From JBAXGE01 sp044344145 (GTDB lineage: Bacteria; Planctomycetota; Phycisphaerae; WQYP01): DNA of 5,670 nucleotides. The number at the start of each line of letters is the position of its first letter. Position 1 is the stretch's first letter. The position numbers and the translations under genes are program-made. The notes below the pieces were generated by a model. That model did not search any database. It was not told the DNA's origin and saw only the letters and a program-made list of their open reading frames with translations. The stretch spans positions 1-5,670 of the forward strand of contig JBIJDM010000194.1 of NCBI GenBank assembly GCA_044344145.1. The letters run 5' to 3'. Below are positions 1-5,670 of this stretch, in pieces.

Positions 1-346
1 TCGGACGGTGACGATTCAAAGTTTCGATCCGGGAGAACTCATAACCATGGCCCTTCGACCAGGCGGCCTGCGATTCCATTAGCTGCCGGCCAATGCCCTT
101 ACGGCGAAAATCCGGCAAGACCCCGGTGAGCCAGTTATAGAATACAAAGGGCTTGAGCTCAAAGCCTATGGTGAATCCTACCGGCCTTCCATCCAACGCT
201 GCCAGCATGACTAAAACATTGTAACGCCCCTGAAAACGCCGACGAAAATAGTCTTCTTTTTCTGTTGGGCGAAAAACCTGATTGTACAAATCCACAATCA
301 GGGGCAACTGTTGTTCCGTGATGATGGAAATTTCTGCTTGTGCCAT
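1..346 (-). CDS. GNAT family N-acetyltransferase, C-terminus cut by window edge
   Basis: This probably transfers an acetyl group from acetyl-CoA to an amine; the substrate cannot be told. I translated 115 residues from the ATG at 346 down to the window edge, and the frame is open throughout. The protein begins MAQAEISIITEQQLP. Residues about 54-75 look like the beta4 region of the fold (RPVGFTIGFELKPFVFYNW). Residues 76-86 (VLPDFRRKGIG) are the acetyl-CoA pyrophosphate-binding motif A, R-x-x-G-x-G, followed by a helix (RQLMESQAAW). The last visible residues, ETLNRHRP, resemble the segment that leads into the final strands of many GNAT proteins. The 3' end of the gene lies outside the window. 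It follows the FkbM gene by 58 bases and appears to have its own promoter. The family call is firm; the substrate is unknown. Confidence 0.85.
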   Translation of the reverse strand, partial: MAQAEISIITEQQLPLIVDLYNQVFRPTEKEDYFRRRFQGRYNVLVMLAALDGRPVGFTIGFELKPFVFYNWLTGVLPDFRRKGIGRQLMESQAAWSKGHGYEFSRIETLNRHRP

Positions 347-353
347 AGTCCTA

Positions 354-358
354 CCTTT
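354..358 (-). promoter_or_regulatory. Ribosome binding site of the GNAT gene
   Basis: AAAGG on the minus strand lies 7 bases before the ATG at 346. It supports that start, since the track of in-frame codons has no better-placed ATG seen nearby. Confidence 0.5.
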
Positions 359-375
359 GCCTTAGTTCACGCAGG

Positions 376-384
376 ATTATATCA
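376..384 (-). promoter_or_regulatory. Extended -10 promoter for the GNAT gene
   Basis: The minus strand reads TGATATAAT: a perfect TATAAT hexamer at 381-376 preceded by the TGn of an extended -10 element. The hexamer that would sit 17 bases further upstream (CCCACG, 404-399) does not match a -35 box, which is typical of extended -10 promoters. Transcription would start near 369, giving a leader of roughly 20-25 bases that contains the AAAGG ribosome binding site. The call rests on consensus match and position only. Confidence 0.5.
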
Positions 385-404
385 CCGAAATCCCCGCCCG
401 TGGG

Positions 405-1175
405 CTAGACTTCCGCGGTTTTCTTCCGGCCCCATAATAACCCACCCCGTTCATTCCGGGACTGGACCGTAACAGTAAAACCCGCCTTATTGAGTTGGTC
501 GCAGCACCAGGCTTCGGGCTCCGCCGGTGCGTTGGCCGTGTGATGCCATTTCATGACGAGATAACGGATGGGGATGGCCGCGAAACGCGGATCAGCCAGA
601 ATTGCATACTCTGATCCTTTAATATCCATTTTGAGAATCCCCACCGTGCGCTGCCCCAATATCGCGTGCCAATCCACGGCTTCAATTTCTGTTCCGGCCG
701 CCGGGGGACTCGTTGAAACGATGCCGTCGGCGGTCAAGTAACATTTTTGGCTTTGAATTGCGGCCGCTTTGGCATGGAACTCGATCAGGCCTTCCAGCAT
801 ATTCCGCTCAATGTGCCAGTGTGCCAGCCGGGCACGTTGGTAGTGGGGTTCGAAAGCCAATATCTGGTTCTCGGGCCAAGCCTGGCTCCAATAGAGCAGG
901 CTATAACCGCCCTTCGCCCCCATATCCACAATCCAATCTTCCGGGGAGAGGGTAATCGACCAAGGGGGAGCATAGATGGTACGACCAAAGATTTCCCTAA
1001 GTGTGAAAGAATCCGAGGTTGGACGCTGGCGTACCCGCAGAATTAAGCCGGTACGCATTTTCCCGATGAAGTCCGGTTTTTCTCGGGCCATGGTCCAAAA
1101 CCAATAGCTCAATCGCCCCAGAATATCCCATTGTTGCCAAAATTGATCGCGCTTGGCGTCAAGGTCGGTTTTCAT
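405..1175 (-). CDS. FkbM family SAM-dependent methyltransferase
   Basis: The 256-residue protein is a class I (Rossmann-fold) methyltransferase of the FkbM type, a family that usually O-methylates sugars or natural products. The substrate here is unknown. Residues 1-75 form an N-terminal lead-in that includes TSDSFTLREIFGRTIYAPP, resembling the 'sD...EIF...Y' segment of FkbM proteins. Motif I is WIVDMGAKGGYS (81-92), and AFEP (107-110) carries the acidic residue expected to bind the SAM ribose. LKMDIKGSEYAIL (181-193) matches the FkbM 'KiDvEGsE.e.L' block. Two positions differ from the usual pattern: Lys88 where Asn is common (GAN.G) and Lys186 where Glu is common (D.EG). No signal peptide or membrane segment is evident. 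The start lies only 5 bases after the dapB stop, with at best a weak GGGA within the end of dapB, so translation is probably coupled to dapB. An intact SAM site is likely but not proven. Confidence 0.82.
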   Translation of the reverse strand: MKTDLDAKRDQFWQQWDILGRLSYWFWTMAREKPDFIGKMRTGLILRVRQRPTSDSFTLREIFGRTIYAPPWSITLSPEDWIVDMGAKGGYSLLYWSQAWPENQILAFEPHYQRARLAHWHIERNMLEGLIEFHAKAAAIQSQKCYLTADGIVSTSPPAAGTEIEAVDWHAILGQRTVGILKMDIKGSEYAILADPRFAAIPIRYLVMKWHHTANAPAEPEAWCCDQLNKAGFTVTVQSRNERGGLLWGRKKTAEV

Positions 1176-1180
1176 GGTTA

Positions 1181-1978
1181 TTACAGTCCCAATACATCAC
1201 GCATAGTGTACCTTCCGGGCCGGGCTGAGGTGATGAACGTGGCCGCTTTTAACGCCCCATGGACAAAAGTATCCCGGGTCGTAGCCACATGGCGGAATTC
1301 CAGTCGTTCACCCGCAGCGCCGAAATTTACCACATGATCGCCCACCACATCGCCCATACGCAGGGCATGCATGCCGATTTGCCCCCGCTGCCTGAGGCAA
1401 TCGGCACCTTCCCGGCCATGGACCACATCCTGCTGCATATCTTTACCGGTGCTGCGGCAAATGGCTTCTGCCAGCGAGAGGGCGGTACCAGAGGGGGCGT
1501 CTTTCTTTAGATTGTGATGGGTTTCAGCAATCTCAATGTCGTAATCATCGCCCAACTGCTTGGCCACTTTCGCCACCACATCCATCAGCAGCGTGATGCC
1601 CAGGCTGGTATTCGTAGCCTGCATGATGGCAATAGTCTTGCTGGCCTCATCAATCAATTGCTGATCCGCGGCGTTCAACCCAGTGGTACCAATGACCATA
1701 TTGATACCGTGCTTGACGCATAACGGTATGAATTGTCGGGTTGCCACCGGGGCGGAGAAATCAATCATGACTTGCGGCTGACTCGTGAGACTCGCTGACA
1801 CCAGAATGCCTGTTGGACGGGTTCCCGCCAAGGTGCCAATATCCTGCTGCAACGAAGGACTTTGTGCCGACTCCAAGGCTGCGGCTACCGTGAATCGTGC
1901 CGGTTGTTCCAGGGCCAAGGTCAAAAGCCGTCGTCCCATCCGACCGCCTGCCCCGGTAATTGCCAAACTCGTGCTCAT
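1181..1978 (-). CDS. dapB: 4-hydroxy-tetrahydrodipicolinate reductase
   Basis: DapB reduces 4-hydroxy-tetrahydrodipicolinate to tetrahydrodipicolinate with NAD(P)H in the cytoplasmic lysine and meso-diaminopimelate pathway. Its length of 265 residues is normal (E. coli 273). The N-terminal Rossmann domain has the dinucleotide loop GAGGRMGR (9-16), then DFS (73-75) and GTTG (97-100). The substrate-binding domain has ETHHNLKKDAPSGTA (152-166), which holds the catalytic His pair 154-155, Lys158 and the Gly164-Thr165 substrate contact. A C-terminal block, ERLEFRHVATTRDTF, returns to the family pattern. At the cofactor-discriminating position after the acidic residue of strand 2 (ALES, Glu36-Ser37), Ser replaces the Arg39 of E. 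coli, which may shift the NADPH/NADH preference; this is inference. It starts 10 bases after the aroC stop and is followed 5 bases later by the FkbM gene. No dapA, asd or lysA is in the window. Confidence 0.97.
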   Translation of the reverse strand: MSTSLAITGAGGRMGRRLLTLALEQPARFTVAAALESAQSPSLQQDIGTLAGTRPTGILVSASLTSQPQVMIDFSAPVATRQFIPLCVKHGINMVIGTTGLNAADQQLIDEASKTIAIMQATNTSLGITLLMDVVAKVAKQLGDDYDIEIAETHHNLKKDAPSGTALSLAEAICRSTGKDMQQDVVHGREGADCLRQRGQIGMHALRMGDVVGDHVVNFGAAGERLEFRHVATTRDTFVHGALKAATFITSARPGRYTMRDVLGL

Positions 1979-1985
1979 GGTGTGT

Positions 1986-1991
1986 ACCTTA
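1986..1991 (-). promoter_or_regulatory. Ribosome binding site of dapB overlapping the aroC stop
   Basis: The minus strand reads TAAGGT. The first three bases are the aroC stop codon, and AAGG lies 8 bases before the dapB ATG at 1978. The overlap supports the chosen start and suggests that ribosomes finishing aroC start dapB. Confidence 0.6.
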
Positions 1992-3164
1992 TTTAGATAG
2001 CTTGTCTGTGCTCAGATGCCGTGCATCGTGCATATAGTTTACAAAGTTGGTCTGCATCTCCCGCAGTGAATCACCGCCAAACTTTTCCCGCAGTGCCCGG
2101 GCGATTTCAAAAGCCACCACCGCTTCGATGATAACACTGCACGCCGACACCGCGCACACATCCGAGCGCTCATAGTCCGCCTTATCGGCGATTTTGGTTT
2201 CCAAATGAACGCTGGGCATGGGCTTTTTAAGCAGGGTGGCAATCGGCTTCATGGCCGCCCGTACCACAATGGTTTGCCCATTGGTCATGCCACCTTCCAA
2301 CCCGCCGGCATTATTGGTGTCTCGTACATAGCCCAAGTTGGCTTCCTGAGTCTTGCTGGCATCATAACGAATCGGATCATGCAGTTCCGAGCCGACGATT
2401 CGTGCTGATTCAAAACCGCGCCCGATCTCCACCCCTTTGATGGCCTGCACGCCCATCACCTCGGCGGCGATCCGGCTATCCAATTTCCAATCCCAATGCA
2501 CCATGGAGCCCAAACCGATCGGACAGCCAAAGACCCGGACTTCCACTATACCCCCCACGGTATCGCCTTCGGTTTTCATCTGTCGGATCAGATCTATTTG
2601 CGCTTCGGTAGCGGGTTGGTTGGGACAATACGTGTCGCTGGCGTCACGCAAGGCCAGCAATTGCGCCGGGGGTAAATCCGCAGCGATTTCCGCACCCACG
2701 GTACCGATGGCGGTTACAAAACCTACCACCTCAATCCCAAACTGCCGCAGCATACATTTGGCCACCGCACCCACCGCCACCCGATTGGCGGTTTCCCGGG
2801 CGCTGGCCCGTTCCAGGATTTCACGGCAATCAGTCATCAGGTATTTGATCGCGCCCGCCAAGTCCGCATGACCGGGCCGAGGTTTGTATAAGGCAGGAGT
2901 GTCATCCAGCCGGCTGTCGCGGTTAGCCACCATGGCCGTCAATGGTGCTCCGGTCGCTTTCCCCCGACGGAATCCGGTTAACAATTGCACCGTATCGGTT
3001 TCCAGTTTCTGTCGCCCACCACGGCCATAGCCACCTTGCCGGCGTTTGAGTTCGTGATTGATGAGTTCCAAATCCAAGGGCAATCCCGCCGGCAATCCCT
3101 CAATCAGAGAGATCAACGCGGGACCATGGGATTCGCCAGCCGTGCGGTAAGTAAGTGTAGCCAT
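1989..3164 (-). CDS. aroC: Chorismate synthase
   Basis: AroC converts 5-enolpyruvylshikimate 3-phosphate to chorismate, the last common step to aromatic amino acids, folate and quinones. It needs reduced FMN. The 391-residue protein keeps the family blocks in order: TAGESHGPAL (8-17) with catalytic His13; RRQGGYGRGGRQKLETD (41-57); TGFRRGKATGAP (63-74); RPGHADLAGAIKY (96-108) with the second conserved His99; LERASARETANRVAVGA (117-133); TNNAGGLEGGMTNGQ (283-297); MKPIATL (305-311); and RSDVCAVSACSVIIEA (333-348). It is somewhat longer than E. coli AroC (361) but within the family range, and looks intact. The ATG at 3164 puts six residues before TAGESHG, as in many homologues. No clear SD precedes it; instead a promoter-like pair sits so close that the message could be nearly leaderless. 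It heads the aroC-dapB-fkbM block. Confidence 0.97.
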   Translation of the reverse strand: MATLTYRTAGESHGPALISLIEGLPAGLPLDLELINHELKRRQGGYGRGGRQKLETDTVQLLTGFRRGKATGAPLTAMVANRDSRLDDTPALYKPRPGHADLAGAIKYLMTDCREILERASARETANRVAVGAVAKCMLRQFGIEVVGFVTAIGTVGAEIAADLPPAQLLALRDASDTYCPNQPATEAQIDLIRQMKTEGDTVGGIVEVRVFGCPIGLGSMVHWDWKLDSRIAAEVMGVQAIKGVEIGRGFESARIVGSELHDPIRYDASKTQEANLGYVRDTNNAGGLEGGMTNGQTIVVRAAMKPIATLLKKPMPSVHLETKIADKADYERSDVCAVSACSVIIEAVVAFEIARALREKFGGDSLREMQTNFVNYMHDARHLSTDKLSK

Positions 3165-3173
3165 AGTGCTTTA

Positions 3174-3202
3174 AGTATACCCAGAGTCAGGCATGCGGTC
3201 AC
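3174..3202 (-). promoter_or_regulatory. Candidate promoter of aroC
   Basis: On the minus strand GTGACC (3202-3197, four of six matches to TTGACA) is followed after exactly 17 bases by TATACT (3179-3174, five of six to TATAAT). The -10 box ends 9 bases before the aroC ATG, so a usual start point would leave a leader of only about 2-3 bases. It lies in the 68-base pgsA-aroC gap, the largest in the window. The call is by consensus only. Confidence 0.45.
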
Positions 3203-3210
3203 CTGAGGTG
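3200..3210 (-). repeat. Short inverted repeat beside the aroC promoter
   Basis: CACCT-n-AGGTG has 5-base arms around one central base and overlaps the upstream edge of the candidate -35 box. It could be an operator half-site pair, but an 11-base palindrome can arise by chance. There is no T-run, so it is not a terminator. Confidence 0.2.
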
Positions 3211-3232
3211 GACGCCAGACAGGGAGGGGGTT

Positions 3233-3880
3233 TTATTGGCCTTTAACCAGCTTCAATTGTCGTGCCCGCCACAAATACCCCCCGGCGGAAGCCACGGTGG
3301 TTACCAGCGTAATCCAAATCATGATATCACGGGTCCAACGGACGAATTGTACGGGTTCATGCCCGAAGCTGACGGCCAGATCCACCAGTACCGCACCCAC
3401 GGCTACGGATTGGCAGAACATCTTGATTTTACCTGCCCAATCAGCACGAAAATCAATCCCTTGGGCTTCTGCCAATCCCCGGATACTGGTGATTAAAAAT
3501 TCCCGACCAATCAGGACCACCGCCATCCACGGCCGCACCCCGGTAACAGACCAGTCTGAACCTTTGACCACAAATTTGTGCAGCATGGTGTCATTGATAA
3601 AGTAGGGCGAACAGAAAAAGATAAACGCTCCGCAGATCATAATTTTATCCACGAAGGGGTCCACCACCCGGCCAAAGGTGGACTCAACCTGCCAGGTACG
3701 GGCCAAATAGCCATCAATAAAGTCTGTAACCGCAGCCACCACGAAAACCACAAAAGCGATCCACATCGTGCGGGTAAAGTTATCAGGTTGATTTTGATGC
3801 AGGAGGATAAAAAACACCACGGTCAGGGCTAAACGCGCGACCGTGATGATGTTGGGAATATGGCGTTGGCGTAACAGCAT
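3233..3880 (-). CDS. pgsA: CDP-diacylglycerol--glycerol-3-phosphate 3-phosphatidyltransferase
   Basis: This integral membrane enzyme of the CDP-alcohol phosphatidyltransferase family most likely joins CDP-diacylglycerol and glycerol-3-phosphate to make phosphatidylglycerol phosphate, the committed step to phosphatidylglycerol and cardiolipin. The full family signature D-x2-DG-x2-AR-x8-G-x3-D-x3-D is present at residues 53-78: Asp53, Asp56, Gly57, Ala60, Arg61, Gly70, Asp74 and Asp78. The opening IPNIITVARLALTVVFF (8-24) and the later GREFLITSIRGLAE (125-138) and GKIKM (150-154) match PgsA proteins. About six hydrophobic segments can be seen near 11-28, 39-56, 79-95, 117-133, 153-170 and 185-205. 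A polar loop near 92-116 is longer than I expect for E. coli PgsA (182 residues) and helps explain the length of 215. It follows the response regulator by 33 bases. A phosphatidylinositol-phosphate or other CDP-alcohol transferase is less likely but not excluded. Confidence 0.9.
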   Translation of the reverse strand: MLLRQRHIPNIITVARLALTVVFFILLHQNQPDNFTRTMWIAFVVFVVAAVTDFIDGYLARTWQVESTFGRVVDPFVDKIMICGAFIFFCSPYFINDTMLHKFVVKGSDWSVTGVRPWMAVVLIGREFLITSIRGLAEAQGIDFRADWAGKIKMFCQSVAVGAVLVDLAVSFGHEPVQFVRWTRDIMIWITLVTTVASAGGYLWRARQLKLVKGQ

Positions 3881-3906
3881 GGAGTTCCATCGTATTCGCG
3901 GCCGCG

Positions 3907-3923
3907 CCCCGTGTTAGGCGGGG
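3907..3923 (-). other. GC-rich hairpin around the response regulator stop codon
   Basis: CCCCG (3923-3919 side) and CGGGG pair with 5-base arms around a 7-base loop that contains the TAA stop of the response regulator. A perfect 10-base palindrome, CGCGGCCGCG (3897-3906), follows at once. No U-run follows, so a classical intrinsic terminator is unlikely. It might shape mRNA processing or the expression ratio of the regulator and pgsA. Confidence 0.25.
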
Positions 3924-4306
3924 GGATTTAAAATCTTATCAATGGACCCCATCAGACGATCCATGCGGAACGGTTTGTTGATGTAGTCCAACACGCCCAG
4001 ACTTTCGGCATACGTTTTATGCCGGGAGCCCAGATTGCCGGTGATCATGATGATGAGCGGTTTTTCGCCTTTTTTCTTGCCTTTGCGCAGGCGGTCCAGT
4101 ACCAGAAAACCACTGCGTTTGGGTAGCATCATGTCCAGTACCACCAGATCGGGGTTTTCCCGTTCCGCCACGTCTACGGCTTCGTTACCATCCAGTGCCA
4201 CCACCGCCTTGGCTCCGGCTGCGGCAATGGTGGTTTGAATGGCGGTGACCACATCCACATCGTCATCCACGATCAGGATCACTTTATCCTTGAGGTTGTA
4301 GGCCAT
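3914..4306 (-). CDS. Single-domain response regulator (CheY-like receiver)
   Basis: The 130-residue protein is one receiver domain with no output domain. It would take a phosphoryl group from a histidine kinase or phosphotransfer protein and act through protein contacts. The acidic cluster is Asp14-Asp15-Asp16 (ILIVDDDVD). The phosphoacceptor is Asp58 in LVVLDMMLPKRSG, Thr89 lies in IIMITG, and Lys111 lies in YINKPF, so every residue for phosphorylation and switching is there. A basic stretch, RKGKKKGEKP (74-83), sits between helix 3 and strand 4 and may be a contact surface. A strong AAGGAG site supports the start. It lies 27 bases after icd and 33 before pgsA. No kinase is in the window, so its partner and role (motility, signalling to the envelope, or metabolism) cannot be told. 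Confidence 0.93.
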   Translation of the reverse strand: MAYNLKDKVILIVDDDVDVVTAIQTTIAAAGAKAVVALDGNEAVDVAERENPDLVVLDMMLPKRSGFLVLDRLRKGKKKGEKPLIIMITGNLGSRHKTYAESLGVLDYINKPFRMDRLMGSIDKILNPPA

Positions 4307-4314
4307 GGCGGATA

Positions 4315-4320
4315 CTCCTT
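4315..4320 (-). promoter_or_regulatory. Strong ribosome binding site of the response regulator
   Basis: AAGGAG on the minus strand lies 8 bases before the ATG at 4306, in the 27-base gap after icd. It is among the best SD matches in the window and suggests efficient independent initiation even if the message is shared with icd. Confidence 0.7.
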
Positions 4321-4333
4321 CCCGGATTAGGGG

Positions 4334-5629
4334 TTACATTTTGGCGATAATGGCGTCGGCAAACTCCGAACACTTGATCTCTTTGGCGCCCGGCATCAGC
4401 CGTGCAAAATCATAGGTTACGGTTTTGGCGGCAATGCTGGCTTCAATTCCCTGTGTGATCAACTTGGCCACTTCCTGCCAGCCCATATACTCGAACATCA
4501 TAACGCCAGACAGCAATACTGAGCTGGGGTTAACCTTGTCCAGATCCGCATACTTAGGTGCGGTACCATGGGTGGCTTCAAAAACCGCATGACCGGTCTT
4601 GTAGTTAATGTTACCGCCGGGGGCGATACCAATCCCGCCGACCTGCGCGGCCAGAGCATCGGAAAGATAATCCCCATTGAGATTAAGCGTCGCAATGACA
4701 TCAAAATCTTCTGGCCGGGTGAGTACCTGCTGTAAGGTGATATCAGCAATCGCGTCCTTGATGACCAAGCCCGCGCCACGGCGACCCGCCGGAATCCGGC
4801 ACCAAGGGCCACCATCAATGATCTCTGCCCCATATTTCTCGCGGGCCACCTGATAACCCCAGTCGCGGAATCCGCCTGAGGTGAATTTCATGATATTACC
4901 CTTATGTACCAGCGTTACGCTCTTGCGCTTGTGCTCAATGGCATATTCCATGGCCGCTTCGATTAGCCGGGCGGTTCCCTCGGAACTGACGGGCTTAATG
5001 CCGATGGCGGTAGTTTCCGGAAAGCGAATCTTGGCGTATGACTTCGGGAATTCTTTCTTGATGAACTCCAAGACCTTCTTAACCTCGGGGGTACCAGCCG
5101 CCCATTCAATCCCGGCATAAATGTCTTCAGTGTTTTCCCGGAAGATGACCATATTCACCTTTTCGGGATTTTTCACCGGGCTGGGCACTCCAGTGAAATA
5201 GCCAACCGGACGCAAACAGACATAAAGGTCCAACATTTGACGCAGGGCAACGTTCAACGAGCGGATGCCTCCGCCCACCGGCGTGGTCAGTGGACCTTTG
5301 ATACCCACTAAAAATTCACGGAATGCATTGACCGTATCATCAGGCAGCCAAGCCTTGGCATCGCCCTCCGGGGTACCGGTCTTGAAGCGTTCAAAGCTCT
5401 TACCCCCCGCATAAACTTCCATCCAGGCGATCTTCTTTTCGCCTTTGAATACCTTGGCCACGGCCGCATCAAAAACCCGCACACTGGCACGCCAGATATC
5501 CGGTCCCGTGCCATCACCTTCAATGAACGGAATAATCGGGTTATTGGGGACTTTGAGCAAGCCATCTTGCCCCATGGTAATCGGTTGCCCCTGGCTGGGA
5601 ACTTTGACATTGCTATAGTGGCCGGACAT
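4334..5629 (-). CDS. icd: NADP-dependent isocitrate dehydrogenase
   Basis: Icd oxidatively decarboxylates isocitrate to 2-oxoglutarate in the TCA cycle, making NADPH. The 431-residue protein aligns by eye along its full length with E. coli Icd (416). Substrate residues are Ser124 and Asn126 (GGGIRSLNVALRQ), Arg130, Arg140 and Arg164. Tyr171 and Lys243 match the catalytic Tyr160 and Lys230 of E. coli, and Asp296, Asp320 and Asp324 match the metal ligands. The NADP-selecting set of E. coli (Lys344, Tyr345, Tyr391, Arg395) is conserved as Lys359, Tyr360, Tyr406 and Arg410, which argues against an NAD-dependent form. An N-terminal extension of about 11 residues and small insertions explain the added length. 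The ATG at 5629 has a strong AGGAG site. Its promoter is mostly beyond the right edge. It is the first gene in the window in the direction of transcription. Confidence 0.98.
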   Translation of the reverse strand: MSGHYSNVKVPSQGQPITMGQDGLLKVPNNPIIPFIEGDGTGPDIWRASVRVFDAAVAKVFKGEKKIAWMEVYAGGKSFERFKTGTPEGDAKAWLPDDTVNAFREFLVGIKGPLTTPVGGGIRSLNVALRQMLDLYVCLRPVGYFTGVPSPVKNPEKVNMVIFRENTEDIYAGIEWAAGTPEVKKVLEFIKKEFPKSYAKIRFPETTAIGIKPVSSEGTARLIEAAMEYAIEHKRKSVTLVHKGNIMKFTSGGFRDWGYQVAREKYGAEIIDGGPWCRIPAGRRGAGLVIKDAIADITLQQVLTRPEDFDVIATLNLNGDYLSDALAAQVGGIGIAPGGNINYKTGHAVFEATHGTAPKYADLDKVNPSSVLLSGVMMFEYMGWQEVAKLITQGIEASIAAKTVTYDFARLMPGAKEIKCSEFADAIIAKM

Positions 5630-5635
5630 AAGAAA

Positions 5636-5640
5636 CTCCT
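5636..5640 (-). promoter_or_regulatory. Ribosome binding site of icd
   Basis: AGGAG on the minus strand lies 6 bases before the ATG at 5629 and fixes that start, which also agrees with the family N-terminus. Confidence 0.75.
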
Positions 5641-5653
5641 AAATTACGACGCA

Positions 5654-5667
5654 AATACTGAATACTG
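5654..5667 (-). repeat. Two tandem 7-base repeats upstream of icd
   Basis: CAGTATT occurs twice head to tail about 25-38 bases before the icd start. It could be part of a promoter or a regulator site, but the region is cut by the window edge and two short copies may be chance. Confidence 0.25.
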
Positions 5668-5670
5668 GAT

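Noticed and set aside
396..405. GCCC-n2-GGGC inverted repeat at the end of the FkbM gene
   Set aside because: The two-base loop is too small for a stable hairpin with these arms and no U-run follows, so I did not call a terminator.
713..1046. Plus-strand open frames opposite the FkbM gene
   Set aside because: They overlap the SAM-binding region of a recognisable protein on the minus strand, and neither product resembles a known family.
2437..2871. A 144-codon open frame on the plus strand
   Set aside because: It lies wholly opposite aroC, whose conserved blocks account for this DNA. Its translation shows no recognisable domain and is rich in Ser, Ala, Pro and Thr, as expected of an antisense shadow.
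3888..3890. An alternative ATG 10 bases upstream of the pgsA start
   Set aside because: It is out of frame with pgsA, so it cannot extend the protein.
4498..4833. A 111-codon minus-strand frame inside icd
   Set aside because: It is a shifted reading of icd, which is intact over its full length in its own frame. No frameshift is needed.
1..5670. The whole window as a new defence, mobile or biosynthetic system
   Set aside because: Five of seven genes are well-known housekeeping or signalling families. There is no integrase, transposase, toxin, nuclease, repeat array or strand switch, and the genes look intact and ordinary.

Overview
All seven genes lie on the minus strand, read from high to low coordinates, with no RNA gene, mobile element, repeat array or CRISPR. 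The order of transcription is icd (isocitrate dehydrogenase), a single-domain response regulator, pgsA-type phosphatidyltransferase, aroC (chorismate synthase), dapB (dihydrodipicolinate reductase), an FkbM-type methyltransferase, and a GNAT acetyltransferase cut by the left edge of the window. Gaps between genes run from 5 to 68 bases and no stretch over 300 bases lacks a gene. I found no convincing intrinsic terminator.

The sequence is bacterial chromosomal core DNA of moderate GC content. Bacterial SD sites precede icd, the response regulator and dapB. DapB implies lysine/diaminopimelate synthesis and hence peptidoglycan. The lineage cannot be fixed without a search. The mix of housekeeping genes with an orphan receiver, and the style of the PgsA and receiver proteins, remind me of the Planctomycetes-Verrucomicrobia group, but this is only an impression.

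The layout suggests two or three transcription units. icd, the response regulator (27-base gap) and pgsA (33-base gap) form a right-hand block. aroC has a plausible sigma-70-like promoter just before its start and leads a tight aroC-dapB-fkbM block with gaps of 10 and 5 bases. The GNAT gene has its own extended -10 promoter. The functions are a TCA cycle step, a phosphorelay or signalling receiver, phosphatidylglycerol phosphate synthesis, the last step of the shikimate pathway and a step of lysine/DAP synthesis. These share central or envelope metabolism but do not form one pathway.

I see no evidence for a previously undescribed system. The points most worth a second look are the near-leaderless aroC promoter, the altered motifs of the FkbM protein and its coupling to dapB, and the orphan receiver between icd and pgsA.
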